From the NCBI GenBank assembly GCA_948567375.1, contig OX419755.1, positions 45,451,001 through 45,515,000 on the forward strand: a DNA stretch of 64,000 nt. Direction: 5' to 3'. Shown here piece after piece: positions 23,953-35,150 of the stretch (positions are counted from its first letter, which is position 1; every line of letters begins with the position of its first letter). The translations under genes and the position numbers were made by a program. The DNA comes from Lunularia cruciata (Eukaryota > Streptophyta > Marchantiopsida > Lunulariales > Lunulariaceae). The notes beneath the pieces were generated by a model. The model had not been told where the DNA came from. It saw only the letters and a list, made by a program, of their open reading frames with translations, and ran no database searches.

Positions 23953-23975
23953 AGGTCCCGACAATGGAACCAAAA
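23953..23975 (-). other. Probable primer-binding site of the 17361-24658 element
   Basis: Right inside the 5' LTR the minus strand reads TTTTGGTTCCATTGTCGGGA. This resembles the tRNA-Asp type site (TGGCGCCGTTGCCGGGG form) known from some plant gypsy groups, with about four mismatches over 17 bases. The placement is firm; the tRNA identity is tentative. Confidence 0.5.
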
Positions 23976-24658
23976 TGTGAGTCGGCCTGTCTCTCACCCA
24001 AGATGAACCTCTGATGGCTATTATGGTAGCGCACCATGGACTAAGAAGGCAAGGAACCCCAACTCCATCATACTCTTCCAAGGCTAACACTCCAAGACTC
24101 AAGACATTGCTCACTAGAGAACTCCATGAGAGAGATAGTTGCAAATGAAAGGATGATGAGTACCTCCTCACCCCTTGTTTATGTACTTGTGAAATAGTTA
24201 CGGACCAAAGTTACTAATTACCATAGTAACTCAAGTTACTAGACTAAAAGTCAAGTAAAGTCAAAAAGTAGAATATCCATTCACATGGGCATATTCCACT
24301 AGCATGTGATCTTATCTTGACCCAAACACTAAGTCAAGGATTCATTCACATGGACCATCCTTGAACTATAGATGAATCCAAAACAAAAAGGCTTAAAGGC
24401 CAAGAGTTCTCAACTCTTTCCTCAAAGCCAAACACCTAGGAATAATACCAAGTCAACACACTAGAATCCAAAATAGTGGTGCTCATCTTTTCCACTTCCT
24501 CTAAAGTAAGGTCCCCTCTATCTTAGATATGACTAAATTTAGCTCATCATGAATAATATAGAACCATCCTTTATCTCTATATAAATAATATCTCTCAAGT
24601 ACTTGTAATACCAAGCTAAATATCACAATACCACACACTTGCACAAATGGGTGTTACA
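23976..24658 (-). repeat. 5' LTR of the 17361-24658 element
   Basis: 683 bases with canonical TG...CA ends (TGTGAG...GTTACA), the partner of 17361-18049. It contains TTTATGTACTTG where the partner has TTTATATACTTG, so any TATA-like box differs between the two. Confidence 0.9.
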
Positions 24659-24662
24659 GGCC

Positions 24663-25080
24663 AGCCTAAAATCATTACATGAATGGAACCATATCTCTCT
24701 AGATCTTGTACCGCCAACAAAGAAATATGGATTGGTAGGATCTTATGATAATCCTTGATAATTGACATTGGTTATTAATAACTTGAGATATTGATGGGCC
24801 AAGTGTTCCACATGATGTAGAGAGACTTGCCTAGAAATCTCATCTTTCTCTACATACAAGTACCTCTAAATCCATATACCTACTTGTAGTACTCAACTAG
24901 TCTTGTGCTAATCACACCAAGCAACTCTAATAGGCAGACTCCTTCTACTAGATTTGCCAAGCAATAAATGTGGTATCCAAAGGTGACAAGGCAATAGACT
25001 CTTGAGGCTCATCCTCACATTGGTCAATTGATGGTACAAAGGTTCCACTCCAAGTTTGCTATGAGTAATACCAATAGCTA
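24663..25080 (-). pseudogene. PHD-gypsy 2, protease-RT linker remnant
   Basis: About 24840-25040 matches 31120-31290 of PHD-gypsy 3 on the same strand (for example GTGGTATCCAAAGGTG and GAGGCTCATCCTCACA). In copy 3 this is the acidic linker after the protease. It shows that PHD-gypsy 2 resumes beyond the inserted element. Confidence 0.65.
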
Positions 25081-25560
25081 GACATATCTACCAATAGCTA
25101 GATGTGAAGATTGGCTTGGTAACATCTAGAAGGATGTTATGTATTATGGGCTAGGTAGATCAGATAGAGGTGTCACCAAAAGAGCACTTCTACTAATAGG
25201 GTAGGAGCTTAAAATAACTTGCAAATTTATGAGCCCATTTTGGAGGCCTAGATGGATGAATTAGGTCTTAGAAATTTGTTCCCCCCCCCAACAAAAGATA
25301 TGCTGAACTTCCCTTCTCCCAAGTTTGTCTCATTGATAGCTTTTTGATGGTACCTCATCCATGTCATTTGGAGATTCATACAAGAAGATTCCCTCCAATC
25401 AAAGATAGTTTGACAAACCAAATAGCATCAAAACCAACATGTCACCCATTCATGCAACTAATCTAAGGGTAGAGCTAATTGACATGTCACCAATCCATGT
25501 ATTCTGCTCCAAGAGAGAGTATCATCCTTCTTGGGGAAACATGGGCAATTAAGAATGAGT
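25081..25560 (+). repeat. Leader/LTR-like repeat L', inverted copy 1
   Basis: The reverse complement matches 36560-37115 in long stretches (CTATTAGTAGAAGTGCTCTTTTGG-type units, the GATGAATTAGG block, ACATGTCACC units). Its orientation is opposite to that copy. A run of about ten C lies at about 25281. No gene. Confidence 0.65.
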
Positions 25561-26074
25561 GATTTTGAGGAGAAAAACCGTAGTACCATCAAAAAATTAG
25601 GAGTGTGTTAGAGAGAGGATGGGATGGTGGTTTGAGGAAGACAATATCATACACCCCACTTTTTATTCTTGAATCCATATCACATCAAGATTATATACAT
25701 CCAACATGAGCAAGTGAGAGCATATCTAGTTTTCCATTTTAGAGCAAAATTCATGGAGATAGTGATGAATTCACCAAACCCAATGATTTTGCCTTTGGTG
25801 ATCTACAACAAAGAGTGGGATTTGATGATCTACATTTTGTTATGATGGATTTGAATGTGCCAAATTGTCTCTTTCAACACTCAAGTAGAAATCCATTATG
25901 TGATTAGACTGAAAGTAATGTTCATGGATTTTTTAGTCTACAATTTTAGTGAAGAATATTATCAAAAAGTGATAGCCTCTAAAGTCCCATTGGTAGTCCA
26001 AATAGTCCTTGCCCCTTCTCGAGTGATCAAATTAATCCTTTCTTAAAGTAGGAAGTAGCAATTGAATAGTTGTT
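25561..26074. other. Unassigned stretch before chromodomain copy 2
   Basis: No gene or clear repeat recognised. The 5' LTR of chromodomain copy 2 would be expected here but I cannot match it to the known LTRs, so the copy seems truncated at its 5' end. Confidence 0.4.
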
Positions 26075-27193
26075 GTGTGTAAGAATCATGGACCCATAGT
26101 TGTAGGATTTGATGCAAGAAATGCAAGGATGTTGAACAAGTTTAGGGAGATCAAGATGAGCATGGAGGCAATGCAAAGTCAAGTATATACCTTTAGGAAT
26201 GATTTGGCAATGCAAGATGTGGAATCATTTCAAAACCTAGTACCAATGGCCAAAGTAACCGTAGGGTCACTCATGCCAAGAACACTAGCTCTTGGCAACA
26301 ATGAAGCCACATTCTTATTGTGGATGAAGAATACATGCAATATCAACCCTTATAAGGGACAATAGTTCATGGGAGTAGTGGAGAATTGGATTTCAAGAAT
26401 GAATCAATACTTTCAATTATTCATAACTAAAATCATTGCTCATTTTGTCAATGTGTTTGCATGTATGTACTTGACCGATTATGCCCTCACATGGTACAAT
26501 GCTTGGGAATGATCAATGTTGGCAGCAGGAAGAGAGGTCACTTGGACAACCATGCAAGAAGAATTGCTGAAGAATTTCCAATTTGTGGATTTTATGCAGA
26601 TGGCCTGAACCTTACTATGGAGATTGAAGCAAAAGAATAGTGTACAAGAGTACATGAAGGCATTCCTTGATCTACAAGTTGCAATAACCAACATGAGTTT
26701 AATAGAAGCTCTAGACAATTTCAAACAAGGGTTAAAAGAGAAAATTTTCCAAGAAGTAATGGTACAAAACCCTTGCATGGGTTTTGGAGCCATTGCTTGC
26801 ACGCAAAGAATAGCAATGGCACTTAGAGGAGGTTAAGAGGTAATTTTGACTCCACATTATCAGACTAAAACAAAACACTTTGTGGAACCAATTCCTATGG
26901 AATTGGGCAACATTCAATTCTGATAACAAGGAGCAAGACCGCTCCAAGGAGAATGAGGACGGGTCAAAGAAAGGAGAGATAGGATCCCACAATGGGAAGG
27001 GACTCAAGCAAAATAATATTGTTGTTACAATTATGGTCAAGTTGGGCACCTAGCCATCAATTGTCATATTGGTTTCCCTAGAGGCCCTTGGCCTCCATAC
27101 ATGTGATCTTTGAACATGATGGAGAGACAAATTGAAGAAGAGGATGTGGAAAACACTTTGGAAACAAAGATTGCTAATAAATGCACCTTGTGG
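26075..27193 (+). pseudogene. Gag of chromodomain gypsy copy 2
   Basis: 26624-26836 reads LKQKNSVQEYMKAFLDLQVA... and ALDNFKQGLKEKIFQEVM, the typical capsid C-terminal half. Earlier, FVNVFACMYLTDYALTWY-like and LKNFQFVDFM-like motifs appear in mixed frames. The zinc knuckle at 27023-27064 reads CYNYGQVGHLAINC, with the second Cys replaced by Tyr. PHD-gypsy 3 interrupts soon after. Gag coats element RNA; this copy has several stops. Confidence 0.7.
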
Positions 27194-27197
27194 CCTT

Positions 27198-27865
27198 TGT
27201 TGTGCGTATATACATTGCTACACAACATACATTGCTGTCAACATCATACACTATAGAAGCACAACTCACACATAAGTCATACATAGACTCTAAAGTGCTA
27301 CAATAATCAGATTGTTTACAACTCTTGAATCAACTCAACTTAGATCAGTACTTGATCTATCACTCTATAAATTGCCAAAAATTAGGCATTGATTACAATC
27401 AAGCCACACCCACTCTAGCTAAGAGAATCTAGGTGACGCTTGCCGGCCTCTATCCACCATAGCCTAGAACTCAAAGGCTCAACATCAGAGAAGTGAGCTC
27501 TCCAGAGCTGCACTTCAAAAGTATACCCTTGGACTTGAGCTAGGTTTGGAACCCTAATGGTCCCATTGATGGCACACTTGATGGTGCAAACGGTGCAAAG
27601 TGATGGTGGGCCCCACCATGAAGTCAATACTCCAAACACAAAATCTGACCGTCAGAAATTAGTCTATGGGAAATTGCTTAAATATCTCTAACCATTATCA
27701 TTACAACTCCAATGTTCGAGCAATCTAGATGCAACACTACAAATGGTGTGACAACTGTTGTGCGTATATATATTGCTACACAACATAGATCACTATCAAC
27801 ATCATACACTATAGAAGCACAACTCACACATAAGTCATACATAGACTCTAAAGTGCCACAGTCAC
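27198..27865 (-). repeat. Terminal repeat plus block A', PHD-gypsy 3
   Basis: Terminal repeat 27198-27753 (TGTTGTGCG...GTGTGACA), spacer AC, block A' 27756 to about 27865. It is the least degraded copy of this structure in the window. Confidence 0.75.
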
Positions 27866-28034
27866 TTCCCTAGCTGGTGGTTAGGTCCCTCTAACTCCAA
27901 ATAGTCATCTACTCCAAGTATATGGTATACCCTCTGACGGACAAAGATCAGAAGGCCATGGAGCCCCATCGTTAATCGCTTGGTTGCAATCTATACCATA
28001 TAAAGAATGAACTAGCTGTTGAACTAGCTGTAGG

Positions 28035-28174
28035 TCAAGTACATTTAGGATATAACCACTATCCTTGAGAGAACCACCGTGAGAGAAGGAGTCATACATG
28101 CCATATGGCATCCTCTTGAACAACTATCACATACTAACATAGTAGCAACTCCACTAGAAGAACCACATAACATA
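28035..28174 (-). pseudogene. PHD-finger remnant at integrase C-terminus, PHD-gypsy 3
   Basis: One frame (28332-28045) runs from the integrase tail (EVLPSRVLVLEG-like, NCAPCHLPNIDGTIDPSLA) straight into YMLCGSSSGVATMLVCDSC, SRGCHMACMTPSL. This is C-x2-C-x10-C-x2-C-x4-H-x2-C with the first Cys now Tyr (TAT for TGT). The last Cys pair is lost after a frameshift (about 28075). Because tail and finger are in one open frame here, this copy gives the best evidence that the finger is fused to integrase. Confidence 0.75.
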
Positions 28175-29300
28175 TACCTCAAGCTTGCACGTACAAGTGC
28201 CAAGCTTGGATCTATAGTACCATCAATGTTTGGGAGGTGGCATGGCGCACAATTGTGCACATGATCCTTCCAAACAACACCATCATGTCCTTCCAACACA
28301 AGGACTCTAGATGGCAAAACATCAAGTATCATTAGTGTTGTTTGCTATAAATATATATAGTCTCATGGACTAAATTGACGGATTGAGGGGTCTATAATCT
28401 CCTACTTGAATGGTAGCATAGCATAAAGTATCTTTATGTTGAGCAATCACCAAGTTCTCAAAGGCCATTGGCATCACTCTCTGAAAGATCTCAACCTACT
28501 GCGAACATGCACTCATCCATATATCTGGATCATCCACGTCTAAAACTACAATAGCATCTTGATGAACGGCTACAGGTAAATGTGGATCTCATCCATAGAG
28601 TAGAAAGTAAGGAGAGGAATGATGCTAAGGAGGCTTGCCGGCTGAACCAATAGTCCATGGCCAACCAAGGTAACTAGAGATCCCAATCTCCCAAGTGGCC
28701 TCTTTGCAAACCATACTTCTGCAATCCTCTCTTCACCGTTTGAACCACTCTCTCTACAAAGCCATCTGCGTCAAGGTGATCTTGGGATGTAGTACAATGA
28801 TCAACCAAAGCCTTGTCACACAAGACCTGAAACTCCCCCAAGAACTATGTACCCTGATCAGTCAAAATCTTAGTTGGCTAAGAACCTCAAAATGACTAAG
28901 AACTCGATCTAGGAACGAGTAAGCTGTCCCTTCACTAGACTTGTCAAGAAGTGCCACCAACTCAATCCACTTAGAGAAGTACTCCACCATCACCAAAACA
29001 TACCAGTGATGTCTCCCAATCAGTGATAAAGGTCCAATGAAGTCCAAACTCCAACGGTAATCCAATCCCATGATAGGTAATGGGTGTGACTGTGGCATAA
29101 GAGCATCAAATGATGCTCTAACTTGGTCGCAAACCACACATCTGGCAACAAACTATTGTACCTTGGTCTGCATACTGTGCCACCAATAATGACTCTAGAG
29201 TAAGCTATATGTATGATTTACTCCAAAATGTCCTAGCTCCTCATGAGCATGATGGACCAAATGTGGTCTATGAGATAGAAGTGGTACTACTCGTACTCTA
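28175..29300 (-). pseudogene. Integrase, PHD-gypsy 3
   Basis: Core in 29137-28862 (SLDFIGPLSLIGRHHWYVLV with the first Asp; the second motif LTDQGT and the third-residue motif DGFVERVV are readable in other frames at about 28865-28740, both acidic residues kept). C-terminal region at 28680-28400, tail 28332-28175. The zinc-binding region lies at about 29300-29140. It differs from copy 1 by keeping the third acidic residue. Confidence 0.75.
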
Positions 29301-30109
29301 CCATCCTTCCATACCCAAAGAAGGTGTCTACCTTCCAATCTGAACCCCTTGGCTCACTGAAGGATATAGTCTCTCTCCTTGGCTCCAAATATGCCACTCA
29401 TAACACCAGTGTGAAGATAGTCCATCACTAAGACATCATCATGAATGTCTTGCTAAACTCTACCAATATCTTCACTCTCAGGATCTGTGACCTCAATAAA
29501 TCCTCTTGTATGTGCTAAGAGAGATACCATCAAAGCCTCAAAAATATACAGAGAAAGGCCGATGCATGCTAACTTAGCACCATCTCCTCATCTGTCTCAC
29601 CATGCCAATGTGCTTTGATCTGATCTTGCTGGCTGGGACAAAAAGGATTCTACTCAACCCATTTGCATCACGGTTCACCACTCCATGTCTATGAACAATT
29701 GTGAAATCATACTCCTATTAAATCAAAGCCCATTGTGCAAGTTTCCCTAAAAGCTTGTTGAACTCCATCAACCACTTCAATTGTTGATGATCAGTGATGA
29801 GAGTGAAGGGGTTACCAAATAGGTAACATCAGAAATGTACTACTGCCCAAACTGCTGCCAAGCACTCTCCCTCATATGAACTATATACTTCACCTCCGCT
29901 AAATTATTGGAATGACTAGCATAGGCCACCACAAACTCCCTCCTCTCATCATCATGTTGGGTGAGCACCGCTCCAAGCCCAAACATACTTCAATCAGTAT
30001 GAACCTGAAATGGTCAACCTCTGATCGGTCTCCTCAAAATAGGAGTAGATGTCAACCTCTCCTTGAGCTCTAGAAAAGCTCTCTCTTGCTCATCTCTCCA
30101 ACACCACTC
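29301..30109 (-). pseudogene. RNase H region, PHD-gypsy 3
   Basis: Stop-rich minus-strand sequence between RT and integrase, similar to 3000-3700 and 14750-15200. No open frame above 60 codons. Assigned by position and similarity. Confidence 0.55.
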
Positions 30110-30910
30110 CTATGTTAGCTTGGTCAGCTTCGTCAAGGCTTTGGCAATGGCACTAAATCCTCTAACATAGGGGCGATAGAAGTTTGCCAACCCAAGGAAT
30201 GCTCGCACTCTGCTCACATCCGTAGGCCAAGGAATATGTGCAAAAGCCTCCACCTTGGTCTGCTGAACACCAAGTCCTCTAGGGTAGATAGTGTGACCCA
30301 AATACTCAACCTGCTCATGGAAGAACCTACACTTCCCAAGATGTAATTTGAGTCCATGAGATCTCAACCTCTCAAACACCTCCAACAATTGTCTCTCATG
30401 CTCTTCCATAGTAGTGTTATAGACTAAAATGTCAGCAATATAACACCAAGCAAAATCCAATCTAGCTAGGATTCTATCCATGACCCTTTGGAACTCAATA
30501 GGAGCATTCTTTAACCCAAATGGTAAGAACCTCCATTGATATAACACATCCTTGCCGTGAGGATCAATAGCCCAAAATGTTGTCTTGGACTTATCCTCCT
30601 CCTTGATTGGCAACTAATGATATCTCTCTCAAAGATCCACAGTACTAAAGACCTTTGCATGCCCAATTGCATCAAAAATCTCTTCTGATGTAGGTAAGCA
30701 TATCGATCAGCCCTAGTCTATCGGTTGACTAAGATGGTAATCTCCACACATCCACCTATCTGTGTAGTTTTCATGCATATCCTTCTTGGTTGGCATCATT
30801 GTAGCTTATGCATACTCTCTATGTGAGATCTCCACCAAACCAACTTCAAAAAGGTCTCTACTCTTGCTATGAATCAATGTCCTCTCCATGTCACTATAGC
30901 GATAAGGACA
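30110..30910 (-). pseudogene. Reverse transcriptase, PHD-gypsy 3
   Basis: 30613-30110 is a 167-codon open frame: WRFLPFGLKNAPIEFQRVMD, then CYIADILVYN at the active site (YIDD expected; the first Asp is Ala), GLKLHLGKCRFFHEQVEYLG and RVRAFLGLANFYRPYVRGFS. Fingers lie in 30910-30620 in mixed frames. The changed active-site residue would abolish polymerisation. Confidence 0.85.
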
Positions 30911-32125
30911 TCAAAAGATTGATGTATTGCTAGTCAGCTCAATCCGTATACCAAGTCCCTTCAGAGCACCCAAATCCTTCATATTGAAGGCAAAACAACT
31001 TGTGTAGCTCCTCAAGAACGTCCAAACTCTCCATCTTTCCTCTCTTGTAAGCTTAGGTCCAAGATTTGGCTCCCAAGTATTCGCTATAATTGTTGCAAGA
31101 GTGGAAGAAGTACCTCTGTACTTGTATACTTGCCTATAAGACCGCAAGTAGTCTGGTGCTAATCCCACTGAACAACTCCAATAGACATACTTCCTTTATT
31201 GATACTGCCAAGCAATTAGTGTGGTATCCAAAGGTGTCAAGGTAATTGACTCTGGAGGCTCATCCTCACACTCATCTCCAGGTGGTACAAAGGCTCCACT
31301 CCAAGCTTGTTGCACCAACCAATCTGCATGATGTTGCAATGCCCCCTCTGAACTCCACAATGGAACATCCAAAGTGGATGGGACAATCCTACTTGTACTC
31401 CAAATCCAAGTAATCTCCTCTGGTATTGGAGTATCTTCTGCATGGGCGTTCCCCTCCAATAACTCATTAGGCCAAGTAATTGCACCACTAAAAGTTGAAA
31501 TTGATGTTGCCATGGTCTTGAACTGTAGTGAGCCAAGACTACCAATACCAAAGCATACTGGTAGGAGACATACTAGTCTCTCACCACACTGCCAACCTGG
31601 TCTATAGGAGGTTATCTCCTCCCAATAGTCAATATTGAAACCCATGGGATATAACACTACTATCCCAACTAGCACATTGTATGACTTAGCTATTGTCCCA
31701 ATAACCTGAGCTCTCACCACCAAGCTATCAATTGGATGACCAAGCTAACCATGAACAACAAGCTCTCCACTTGTGATGTACTATGTCAAACTACCACCTA
31801 GAGATGTCTGGATCTGAAATGGATACCTCTCTACATCGGTCTTCCGTAACTCCAGATCGACTACTGTAGCCTTCCCCAACATAAGGGTTGTGCACCAGAG
31901 TCTAACAAGGCTCTCGGTGGTGTATAGACCTTCCCTAGAGGTCCCACCAAACAAAAAAATCCCCCTCTGGTTATCCAATATTACAACACCAAGTGTGAAC
32001 CATGCTCTCTCAAAGGCCGGTCTAGCTGGCAACTCCTCTAGTCTAGTCGTTGCTACTTTCCATAAACCACTGGTCATTGAATGGATCCCATGCTCCTCAA
32101 CCAAGTCAGCTCCACTATCAACCAC
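30911..32125 (-). pseudogene. Protease and protease-RT linker, PHD-gypsy 3
   Basis: 32125-31781 begins MVDSGADLV, a DSGA-type aspartic protease motif, and ends RYPFQIQTSLGGSL; 31723-31196 continues VRAQVIGTIAKSYNVLVGI and YWEEITSYRPGWQ, the second half of the protease fold, then a Ser/Pro/acidic linker. 31168-30911 carries CFAFNMKDLGALKG, the motif before RT. One stop splits the protease. Upstream gag is missing, cut by the inverted terminal repeat. Confidence 0.7.
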
Positions 32126-32157
32126 CTCTCCTAGACCTAGATTGAAATCAGGAGTAT

Positions 32158-32479
32158 ACCCTGGAAGTGCAGCTCCAAAGAGCTCACTTCTCTAATGTTG
32201 AGCCTTCAAGTTCCTGGCTAGAGTGGAGAGAAAGCCAAAGAGTATCACCTAGATTCTCTTAGCTAGAGTGGGTGTGGCTTGACTGTAATTAATGCCCTAT
32301 TATTGGCAAGTTGTTGAGGATTGGATCAAGTATTGATATGAGTTCAGTTGATTTGAGTTGTAACAATTTGTTTATGTGGCACTTTAGAGTTTATGTATGA
32401 GTTATGTGCGAGTTGTGCTTCTATAGTGTATGATGTTGACAGCAATGTATGTTGTGTAGTGATTTATATACGCACGACA
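32158..32479 (+). repeat. Inverted copy of terminal repeat at the 5' end of PHD-gypsy 3
   Basis: The reverse complement aligns to 27198-27525 at roughly 85-90% by eye, including the outermost TGTYGTGCGTATATA. It begins inside block B (GTATACC...GAGCTCACTTCTCT) and ends with block A at the outer edge. Confidence 0.8.
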
Positions 32480-32483
32480 AAGG

Positions 32484-34636
32484 GATCAAAATGGAAGAGA
32501 AGAAAATCAAGGCATTGTTGATTGGCCTACTCCAAAGAATGCCATGAAAGTGTTGGCATTTAATGGCAAGTTTTTACCAATGGTTCATTCACTACTATAC
32601 TCATGTGACTACACCATTGATTGATCTCTTGGGAAAGACCTCAAGCTTTTAGTGGACCACCAAGCACAGAAAAGCATTCCTAAAGTTGAAACACATGGTG
32701 TCTTCAAGACCCATTCTTCAATGATATGATCCTCAACTACCTTTTGTGGTTGATTTTGATGATTCTAACTTTGCTATTGGAGTTATGTTGCAATAGGAAT
32801 TTCCAAATAGATTACATCCCATTTCCTTTATGTCTTACCAACTAAACACCACAAAAATGAATTATTCTACTCAAGATCTAAAACAACTAGCAATGGTATA
32901 TGCCACCAAGGTATGGAGGAATTATCTCTTGGGGAAGCAAGTGATCATACAAACTTATCACAAACCTTTGTTGTAGATGTTTGGAGCATATGAAGAGTTG
33001 AAATCATCAATAGGAGGAACAACTACAATTTTTTGATATCAAACTTGATTACAAACCCAATAGATTCCATGTCATCCTTGATGGCCTATCATGGTGACTT
33101 GATTTTAAGACTCTTCCTCTCATTACAATGGCAATCACAATAGTGTTAGTTGACTCAAAGGTCCAAATTGAGTTTAGGACCACTTTACAACAAGACCACT
33201 TCTTTCAAGTGGTACAAGGTCATTTTGCAACACATGACAAGGAATACAACACCTTCTCCTTCAAGGAACGCCTTCTATTTTGTGAGAATCGGATCTATGT
33301 TCCAACCAAGGGTGATCTATGACTTGTGCGTCTTTAAAAAACCCATGACTTACAAATGACACATAGGTGTGGACAAGACCTTTGATACCATACAATGCCA
33401 ATAGTGGTGGCCCAATATGGCACAAGAGGTTCAAGAATTTGTTTGATCTTGTGAGAACTACCAATGCAACAAGGCAAATAACCAAAAATTGAGTTGACTC
33501 CTTCAACCACTTCCCATATCATTTGCTTGATGGGAACACGTGAGCTTAGATCTCATCACATCCTTACCCAAGACAAAGCAAGGTCACACAATAATCATGG
33601 TTTTTGTTGATAATCTTGTAAGCACATCTATTTGGCACCAACTTTTGATATAGTGGATGCTCCAACATTGGCCATGAACTACTTTGACAATATTTTCAAG
33701 CATCATGGGATGCCTTGTATACTCATCTTTGGCCGTGATCCTTGATTCACCATCAAATTTTGGCAAGCACTCTTTAAGCTACTTTGCATTAAGCTTGCTT
33801 TGTCCAAGGCCTATCGTCTTAAACCTGATGGACAAACCGAATCTACAAATTGCACCTTGGAAGATATGTTTTGTGCCTTTGTCAATGTTTACCAAAACAA
33901 TTGAGATGAATATCTTGTAGTTATTGAGTTTACCTACAATAATTCAAATCAGGAAAGCACCAGATTCTCTCCTTTCTTTCTTAATTTTGGCAATCCACTT
34001 GTTTTAGATTCCTTTCTTGCTCCTCCTCCATCTCATGTCCTTCATATTTCCACCCTCTTGACCACAATATCCAAATCCCTTCAACAAGCCTAATCTCATC
34101 TCCTTGTTGCTCAAAATCATCAAAAACAATACAAAAACAATACACAACCAACATCACCATGATCTCATCTTTCAACTCAATAATAAGATCGTGCTTTCTT
34201 CTAGTAACCTACCCCTCCCACTTGATACCCAAGTTTGTAAACTAACTCCTAATTTGATAGGTCCATTTGATGTCACCCAAGTCATTTCTCCTATTGTCTA
34301 ACGACTTGCCTTGCCTTATTATATGCAAATCCACCTTGTCTTTCATATTTCCAAGTTGAAACCTTTTGTTTCTAATCCATCTTTCTTTTCTTCTCATGTC
34401 CAACATCCTCCTCCTCCCTATTAACAATCATGAGTATAAAGTTGATCATATCTTTGCATGTTGCCACATTCAACATGGCCGCCAATAATATATTGAGTAC
34501 AAAGTCCTTTGGAAATTGTATCCTCTTCATGATGCCACTTGGGAGCCTCTTTCTCATATCCATGATGCACAAATGGCCATCCAGAAGTTTGAAGTTTCCA
34601 TGGTGACAAAGACATCACCAACTAGTAGTGGGAGAA
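32484..34636 (+). pseudogene. RT end, RNase H, integrase and chromodomain, chromodomain gypsy copy 2
   Basis: Starts in the RT thumb (TPLIDLLGKTSSF), then RNase H (VVDFDDSNFAIGVMLQ, MVYATKVWRNYLLGKQ), integrase zinc region (about 33350-33500), core (WEHVSLDLITS, with QGHTIIMVFVDNL), C-terminal region (GPFDVTQVISPIV, LVFHISKLKPF at 34257-34372) and a chromodomain at about 34475-34600 (IEYKVLWKLYPLHDATWEPL). Chromodomains read histone methylation and can guide insertion, as known for chromoviruses. The frames contain many stops. Confidence 0.8.
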
Positions 34637-35150
34637 TATATAAAAATATAGAGTTTATAGACAAGTTAGTCAAGACTAAAAAACATTAGCAAATAGGCCA
34701 AATTAGCCAAGAATTATAAGAATATTCTAGAAGAATCTAAGAAGCTACTTGGTACCTTCCAAGTATTGGATAATGTGCATGTCAAGTAGTGACTTCTAGG
34801 AAGAAGTTTCTTGGGAAGCTTCTCGACTAGCTTAGCTTGCATGCCAAGTACATGGCTTCTAGAAGGAAGCTTCTTGGGAAGCTTCCCAACTAGCTTAACT
34901 TGCACACCAAGTAGATGATTTTAAGAGGGAAGCTTCTCAAGAAGCTTCTTGATTAGCTTACCTTGCACTCTAAGAAGGTGACTTTTAGGAAGCTTCTCAA
35001 GAGCTTTGTATGTTTCTTATAAATACCAAAGCCCAAGCTCATGCTAAGCATTTGGAATTTCCCTCATTCAAGAGTCCTAATGAGATCTTTCACACCAATC
35101 TTCCATTCTCCTATTTCTCTCCTTGGTCTTTTACAAACATGGTGTGGTGT
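34637..35150 (+). repeat. 3' LTR of chromodomain gypsy copy 2
   Basis: Follows a purine-rich AGTAGTGGGAGAA stretch after the coding end. It shares repeated AAGCTTCTTGGGAAGCTTC units and a TATAAATACC box (about 35020) with 6660-7000. The right edge is approximate. Confidence 0.6.

Larger units (their letters stand above)
17361..24658 (-). mobile_element. Ty3/gypsy element with both LTRs, inserted in PHD-gypsy 2
   Basis: A 7.3 kb minus-strand element with LTRs at 17361-18049 and 23976-24658 and target duplication GGCC (17357-17360, 24659-24662). Reading order: primer site, a zinc-knuckle protein, capsid-like gag, linker, protease, RT, RNase H, integrase, then the 3' LTR. By eye the LTRs differ at about 30 of 680 positions plus two short indels, so it is the least decayed element here. 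Protease, RT and integrase are each in one or a few long frames with a few stops. The integrase tail has no chromodomain or PHD finger that I can see. Confidence 0.9.
27198..32479 (-). mobile_element. PHD-gypsy 3, copy with inverted ends
   Basis: Minus-strand protease, RT, RNase H, integrase and PHD remnants lie between a normal 3' terminal repeat (27198-27753, then spacer AC and block A' from 27756) and, at the other end, the inverted complement of the first ~320 bases of the same repeat (about 32158-32479). Gag and the leader are missing. The flanks are chromodomain copy 2: gag on the left, the end of RT on the right, with its protease and most of its RT absent. No direct target duplication is seen; the flanks read CCTT and AAGG, which complement each other. 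Confidence 0.7.
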
